Assembly: GCA_035492455.1 (NCBI GenBank)
Contig: DATJJE010000026.1
Span: 1 to 64,000 of the forward strand
Reading direction: 5' to 3'
Source: Gp6-AA40 sp035492455
Lineage (GTDB): Bacteria > Acidobacteriota > Vicinamibacteria > Vicinamibacterales > UBA2999
Length of the DNA: 64,000 nt
The notes under the pieces: generated by a model
Databases searched by the model: none
Told to the model about the DNA's origin: nothing
Seen by the model: only the letters and a program-made list of their open reading frames with translations
Program-made: the position numbers and the translations under genes
In this document: positions 60,987-64,000 of the stretch, piece after piece
Layout of the letters: each line of letters begins with the position of its first letter
Position numbering within the stretch: position 1 is the stretch's first letter

Positions 60987-61679
60987 TCAGCCAACAACGG
61001 TTCCGAACAGCCTTCCGATGGCTGCGGTCGCGAGCATCGCCAGAACTCCCCAGACCGTGACTCTCGCAGCGCCGACCACGATTGGTGCACCGCCGACGGA
61101 CGCGGCTGTTGCGCCGAGCACGACGAGGCACACCAGCGACGCTGCGGCGACGGTCGCTGCGAGCGCGCTGACGGGCGCCACCAGTACCGCCAGCACCGGT
61201 ACGGCTGCTCCGAGGCCGAAGGTTGCCGCCGATGCAAGCGCCGCCTGCAGCGGGCGGGCCGCGAGTTCCTCCGTCAGACCGAGCTCGTCGCGTGCGTGTG
61301 CAGCCAAAGCTCCGCTGGCCATCAGCTGTCGCGCAACGGTGCGAGCCAGCTCCGGCTCCAACCCTCGACGAACGTAGATGCTCGTGAGCTCGTCCTCCTC
61401 CGCTTGGGGCGCCGTCGCCAGCTCGTGCCGCTCGCGGTTCAGATCCGCCTGCTCCGTGTCCGCCTGCGAGCTGACCGAGACATATTCGCCAGCCGCCATC
61501 GAGAGCGCGCCAGCGACAAGGCCCGCCACGCCGGCAATCAGAACGTCGTGCCGTGCGGATTCAGCTGCAGCGACGCCGACGACGAGACTCGCCGTGGACA
61601 CGATGCCGTCGTTCGCGCCGAGTACCGCAGCACGCAGCCAGCCAATCCTCTCGCTTCGATGACGCTCCCTGTGTGGCAT
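60987..61679 (-). CDS. VIT1/CCC1-family Fe2+/Mn2+ transporter
   Basis: A 230-residue inner-membrane protein, start at 61679. ERIGWLRAAVLGANDGIVST is the VIT1/CCC1 opening, LVAGALSMAAGEYVSVSSQ the second conserved helix, followed by a charged metal-binding loop (QADTEQADLNRERHELAT) rich in Glu and Asp; C-terminal ALASAATFGLGAAVPVLAVL and two more helices follow. Members move iron or manganese out of the cytoplasm. It lies 48 bp after the heme-binding-domain gene. Confidence 0.9.
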   Translation of the reverse strand: MPHRERHRSERIGWLRAAVLGANDGIVSTASLVVGVAAAESARHDVLIAGVAGLVAGALSMAAGEYVSVSSQADTEQADLNRERHELATAPQAEEDELTSIYVRRGLEPELARTVARQLMASGALAAHARDELGLTEELAARPLQAALASAATFGLGAAVPVLAVLVAPVSALAATVAAASLVCLVVLGATAASVGGAPIVVGAARVTVWGVLAMLATAAIGRLFGTVVG

Positions 61680-61727
61680 GCCGCACCTCGCTCCATGCAA
61701 ACGCTCGCAACACGCACGACGCAACGA

Positions 61728-62201
61728 CTAGCGATCGCGCTGGCGCGCCTCCTCTTCGAGACCCACGCCCAGGCTGTTCGCCAGTCCCTGCGCAAGTCGA
61801 TCTCGATCGGCTGCGCTGAGGCGGGCGGGTGCATGGATCAACGTGTAGGCAGTCGGCGGCATCTCGCCCTCCCGCACTTCCTTAGCCGCCTCCTGCGCCT
61901 CCTTCTGAGGGCGTATCCACTCGGAGAAGTTCAGGACCGCTCGCCCTTCATCGACGTCGTGCTGCACGAGCCACGAGCCAGGTGCGATGCTAGTGTAGGC
62001 AGGCCACTCGGTCTCGTTGCTGTGGCAGTCGAAACAGGCCTGCTTGGCGAGCGCGCGCGTTGCCGGCGCGTCCCAGGTGGGCTCGCCCAGGACAGGCGGG
62101 TTGGTGTGGTCACGCCCGTACGGGACCAGCTGGATAACGAGGAACGTCCCGAGGACACCGAGACCGATCCGGAACCACCACTTCCGATTCAAGACCTTCA
62201 T
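61728..62201 (-). CDS. Heme-binding domain-containing membrane-anchored protein
   Basis: A 157-residue protein; GGAGG supports the ATG at 62201. A single N-terminal membrane span (WWFRIGLGVLGTFLVIQLVP) anchors a periplasmic domain with a heme-c attachment motif CFDCHSNETEWP and NFSEWIRPQKEA, matching the Haem_bd family. Members are thought to hold heme or take part in electron transfer. It precedes the VIT metal transporter on the same strand. The open frame runs further upstream but without coding character. Confidence 0.85.
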   Translation of the reverse strand: MKVLNRKWWFRIGLGVLGTFLVIQLVPYGRDHTNPPVLGEPTWDAPATRALAKQACFDCHSNETEWPAYTSIAPGSWLVQHDVDEGRAVLNFSEWIRPQKEAQEAAKEVREGEMPPTAYTLIHAPARLSAADRDRLAQGLANSLGVGLEEEARQRDR

Positions 62202-62439
62202 GGATGCCTCCACCGGTTCCGTCGAACACGGCAGCGAGTGACGGTGCAGGTGGCGTGCCGATGCTCTCCCGTCGTGAGAGCGTCGATTGGATAGTGCAGA
62301 CCCAGTCGCTTCCGCGGAATCCGCTCCGGACAAGCAATTCGCACCGACCCGCAGGCAAGCCGGCCGTCTGCGGAACTTTGTCAATCACTGTGGAATTCTT
62401 CGCGATGAGGCGTCTGTCCTCTGTGCGAGCAGCCGATTG

Positions 62440-63477
62440 TCAGGGTTCTGTCGCGGGCTCCGGCGCCGTGGGCGCCGGTGTCGGTGCAATGCCTTCAGCC
62501 GGCGTGGTCGCCTGATGTGTGTCGCCGTAGTCCGGTAGGCTCAAGTACGAGAGGCTTCTCACTATGACGATTTCCTTGTACGCCAGCGTCGCATTGTTCC
62601 TCACCACGATTGGATCCGCGAGCGTGTAGCCCGTGTATTTCGGTGAGATCTGCCAGCTCCCCGACACGTCGGCGACGGTCTTTTTCGCGCTCTCCGCCTT
62701 CCACATATCGTCGAGGAATTCCTCGTTCAACGCGACGTACTCCTTCAGGTCGGCCCACAGCATCAGGGGGCCGTGGCCGGTGATGATGGTGTCGACGTTC
62801 TTGATCCGGTTGTAGCCCTTCTTCAGGGTCTCACCGATCTCGAACGCGCTGCCGCCGTTCTTCGCATCGATAAGTGGAAGGGTCTTGTCCGGGAAGAGGT
62901 CACCCATGTCGACTACGCCCAACGCGGGAAACACGACCCACGTGTCGCCGTTCGTGTGACCGCGGCCGAAATAGTAGAGGTCGATCTCGTCGGCGCCCGT
63001 CCCCAGCGTCATCTTGTTTCTGAACGTCCGCGTGGCGAGCCCACGCCCGCCGTTCGCCTCGAAGATGGTCCCCGCCGGCCTGCGAACCGTCGCAGTGCTG
63101 TCCGGGGTCATCTTCTCCATGTTCTTTTTCGTGTTCCGCTGCACGATGATGTCCACCGTCGCAGGGAACTCGACGTTGCCGCTCACGTGATCGGCGTGCC
63201 CATGCGTGTTGATCAGCGTGGTGACCGGCTTGTCGGTCAACGTCGTGATCGTCTCCAGAATCGTCCGACCCCATCCCGGATTCATCGTGTCCACGACCAC
63301 CACACCTGTGGCCGTAATGAACACCACGGAATGGCCGCCACCGCCCCTGAGGACGTACAGGTTGTCCTTCACCTTATCGATCGCGATGATGCGCGGCAGC
63401 CGCAACTCCTGCGCGGCGACGGCGGTCGACAGCGTGCCGACGATGAGGACGACCCCGACGACGCTGTTTCGCTTCAT
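62440..63477 (-). CDS. Exported metallo-beta-lactamase-fold hydrolase
   Basis: A 345-residue exported enzyme. Signal peptide SVVGVVLIVGTLSTAVAAQ; CGAGGCG lies before the ATG. The MBL metal motif THGHADHVSGN (HxHxDH) is followed by YYFGRGHTNGDTW, VVDMGDLFPDK and IITGHGPL, giving the third His, bridging Asp and final His. The C-terminal extension after residue 260 ends in a Pro/Ala/Glu-rich tail. Substrate unknown; related proteins include hydrolases of lactones and beta-lactams. Confidence 0.88.
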   Translation of the reverse strand: MKRNSVVGVVLIVGTLSTAVAAQELRLPRIIAIDKVKDNLYVLRGGGGHSVVFITATGVVVVDTMNPGWGRTILETITTLTDKPVTTLINTHGHADHVSGNVEFPATVDIIVQRNTKKNMEKMTPDSTATVRRPAGTIFEANGGRGLATRTFRNKMTLGTGADEIDLYYFGRGHTNGDTWVVFPALGVVDMGDLFPDKTLPLIDAKNGGSAFEIGETLKKGYNRIKNVDTIITGHGPLMLWADLKEYVALNEEFLDDMWKAESAKKTVADVSGSWQISPKYTGYTLADPIVVRNNATLAYKEIVIVRSLSYLSLPDYGDTHQATTPAEGIAPTPAPTAPEPATEP

Positions 63478-63681
63478 GATTCGCCTCGCAGGTGGAGTAT
63501 GCGCCGTATTGACACGGGAATACCGGCTGTTCTCCCACTACCAACCGATTGCGAGCGCGCCGCGGATTGAGGCGTTGAAACTGGCTGATCCCTAGAGAAT
63601 CCGCCCACCCGATCAACATGAATGCCCTTGGCAGCCGTGGTGAGACTTTGAAATTGCCTGCGGGTAGACTCTTTCCGCGGA

Positions 63682-64000
63682 TCAGCAGGTTAGCGCGCGC
63701 TCGACTAATTCTGCATAGTGCCCAGGATCCATCAGCGCTGCGGTGTGCCCCAATGTCCCTAAGCCGATGGTCGTCACGGAGCGACCGAAAAGCGCCTCGT
63801 ACCGCGCTCGATCACCGCGTCTCTGGCTCGGGTCGTTCACGGCTGCCAAGACGATGACATCACCGTGCCAAGTCCGGAAGGCTTCACGGTAGACGATGTG
63901 GCGTCGGATGATATCTGCCATCACGGCAAAATACGACATCACATCTCTACGGGAAACGTCGTTCTCGAGCGTGGAATAGACGGCGCGGCGCCATTCATCC
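63682..64000 (-). CDS. Alpha/beta hydrolase, C-terminal part (5' end beyond window)
   Basis: The frame is open from base 64000 to a stop at 63682 (about 105 residues). The sequence includes DEWRRAVYSTLENDVSRRD, SYFAVMADIIRR, HGDVIVLAAVNDPSQRR and GLGTLGHTAALMDPGHYAEL. The strand with NDP and the Gly-His turn followed by DPGHYAELVERAL are the late-strand and catalytic-His region of alpha/beta hydrolases such as epoxide hydrolases or esterases. The catalytic Ser part lies outside the window. Confidence 0.65.
   Translation of the reverse strand, partial: DEWRRAVYSTLENDVSRRDVMSYFAVMADIIRRHIVYREAFRTWHGDVIVLAAVNDPSQRRGDRARYEALFGRSVTTIGLGTLGHTAALMDPGHYAELVERALTC

Noticed and set aside
62202..62439. 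238-bp gap upstream of the heme-binding-domain gene searched for a small gene or RNA
   Set aside because: Only short frames without ribosome-binding sites or motifs; no clear hairpin.
63515..63595. Possible remnant coding end on the plus strand (reads SHYQPIASAPRIEALKLADP before a stop)
   Set aside because: I could not match it to any gene family, and the upstream frame is a shadow of the metallo-beta-lactamase-fold gene.

Overview
The window reads as a high-GC chromosome segment from a Gram-negative soil-type bacterium, most likely an acidobacterium of the Vicinamibacteria group. That placement is inference from gene content: four very large Oar-like TonB-dependent receptors with carboxypeptidase-regulatory-like N-termini, many exported DUF6152 and 'WEGDTLVVDT'-type proteins, several Tat-tagged enzymes, and no marker gene such as rRNA. 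Genes are tightly packed and no gap exceeds about 250 bases. I saw no rRNA, tRNA, CRISPR array, insertion sequence or intact prophage.

Layout. 1-16000: an edge fragment of a Mut7-C protein; a DUF6152/WEGD exported pair; an N-acetylmuramoyl-L-alanine amidase; a formyl-CoA:oxalate CoA-transferase coupled to a ketopantoate-reductase-like protein; an SGNH hydrolase lipoprotein; a RoxA-like di-heme cytochrome; a secreted trypsin-like protease; a MaoC/enoyl-CoA hydratase pair; a carbamoylase-type M20 hydrolase; secreted proteins of unknown role; an MFS exporter. 15622-21765: an ArsR-type regulator divergent from a three-gene inorganic-carbon transport operon (dabA, dabB and a second antiporter-like membrane subunit), with a 22-bp perfect AT-rich palindrome between them. 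21762-25990: a minus-strand operon of class III PPK2, 3-hydroxyacyl-CoA dehydrogenase, a small cytochrome c and a Tat-tagged thiamine-diphosphate enzyme.

26101-29623 carries an NHL-repeat secreted protein and a Tat-tagged YtcJ-like amidohydrolase. 29715-47827 is an 18-kb collinear minus-strand array in which four Oar-like receptors alternate with exported hydrolases (amidase-signature enzyme, ACMSD-like amidohydrolase, a Tat-tagged unknown, a WEGD-family protein). This looks like an uptake-and-degradation locus for amide or aromatic compounds, but the substrate cannot be read from sequence. 48015-57000: a WEGD-family protein, a secreted unknown, an M13 metallopeptidase plus the decayed tail of a second one, a Tat-tagged PEP-mutase-like protein with a flavin-dependent oxidoreductase, a VOC protein, a tannase-family esterase, and a small membrane protein coupled to an M15-like peptidase.

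57025-60817 is a cluster of DUF6152 and WEGD-family genes. The DUF6152 to WEGD gene order occurs three times in the window with 7-10 bp spacing, which suggests a functional two-protein exported module. The DUF6152 proteins all appear to begin with His-His after signal cleavage. The window ends with a VIT-type metal transporter, a heme-binding-domain protein, a secreted metallo-beta-lactamase-fold protein and the C-terminal part of an alpha/beta hydrolase running off the edge.
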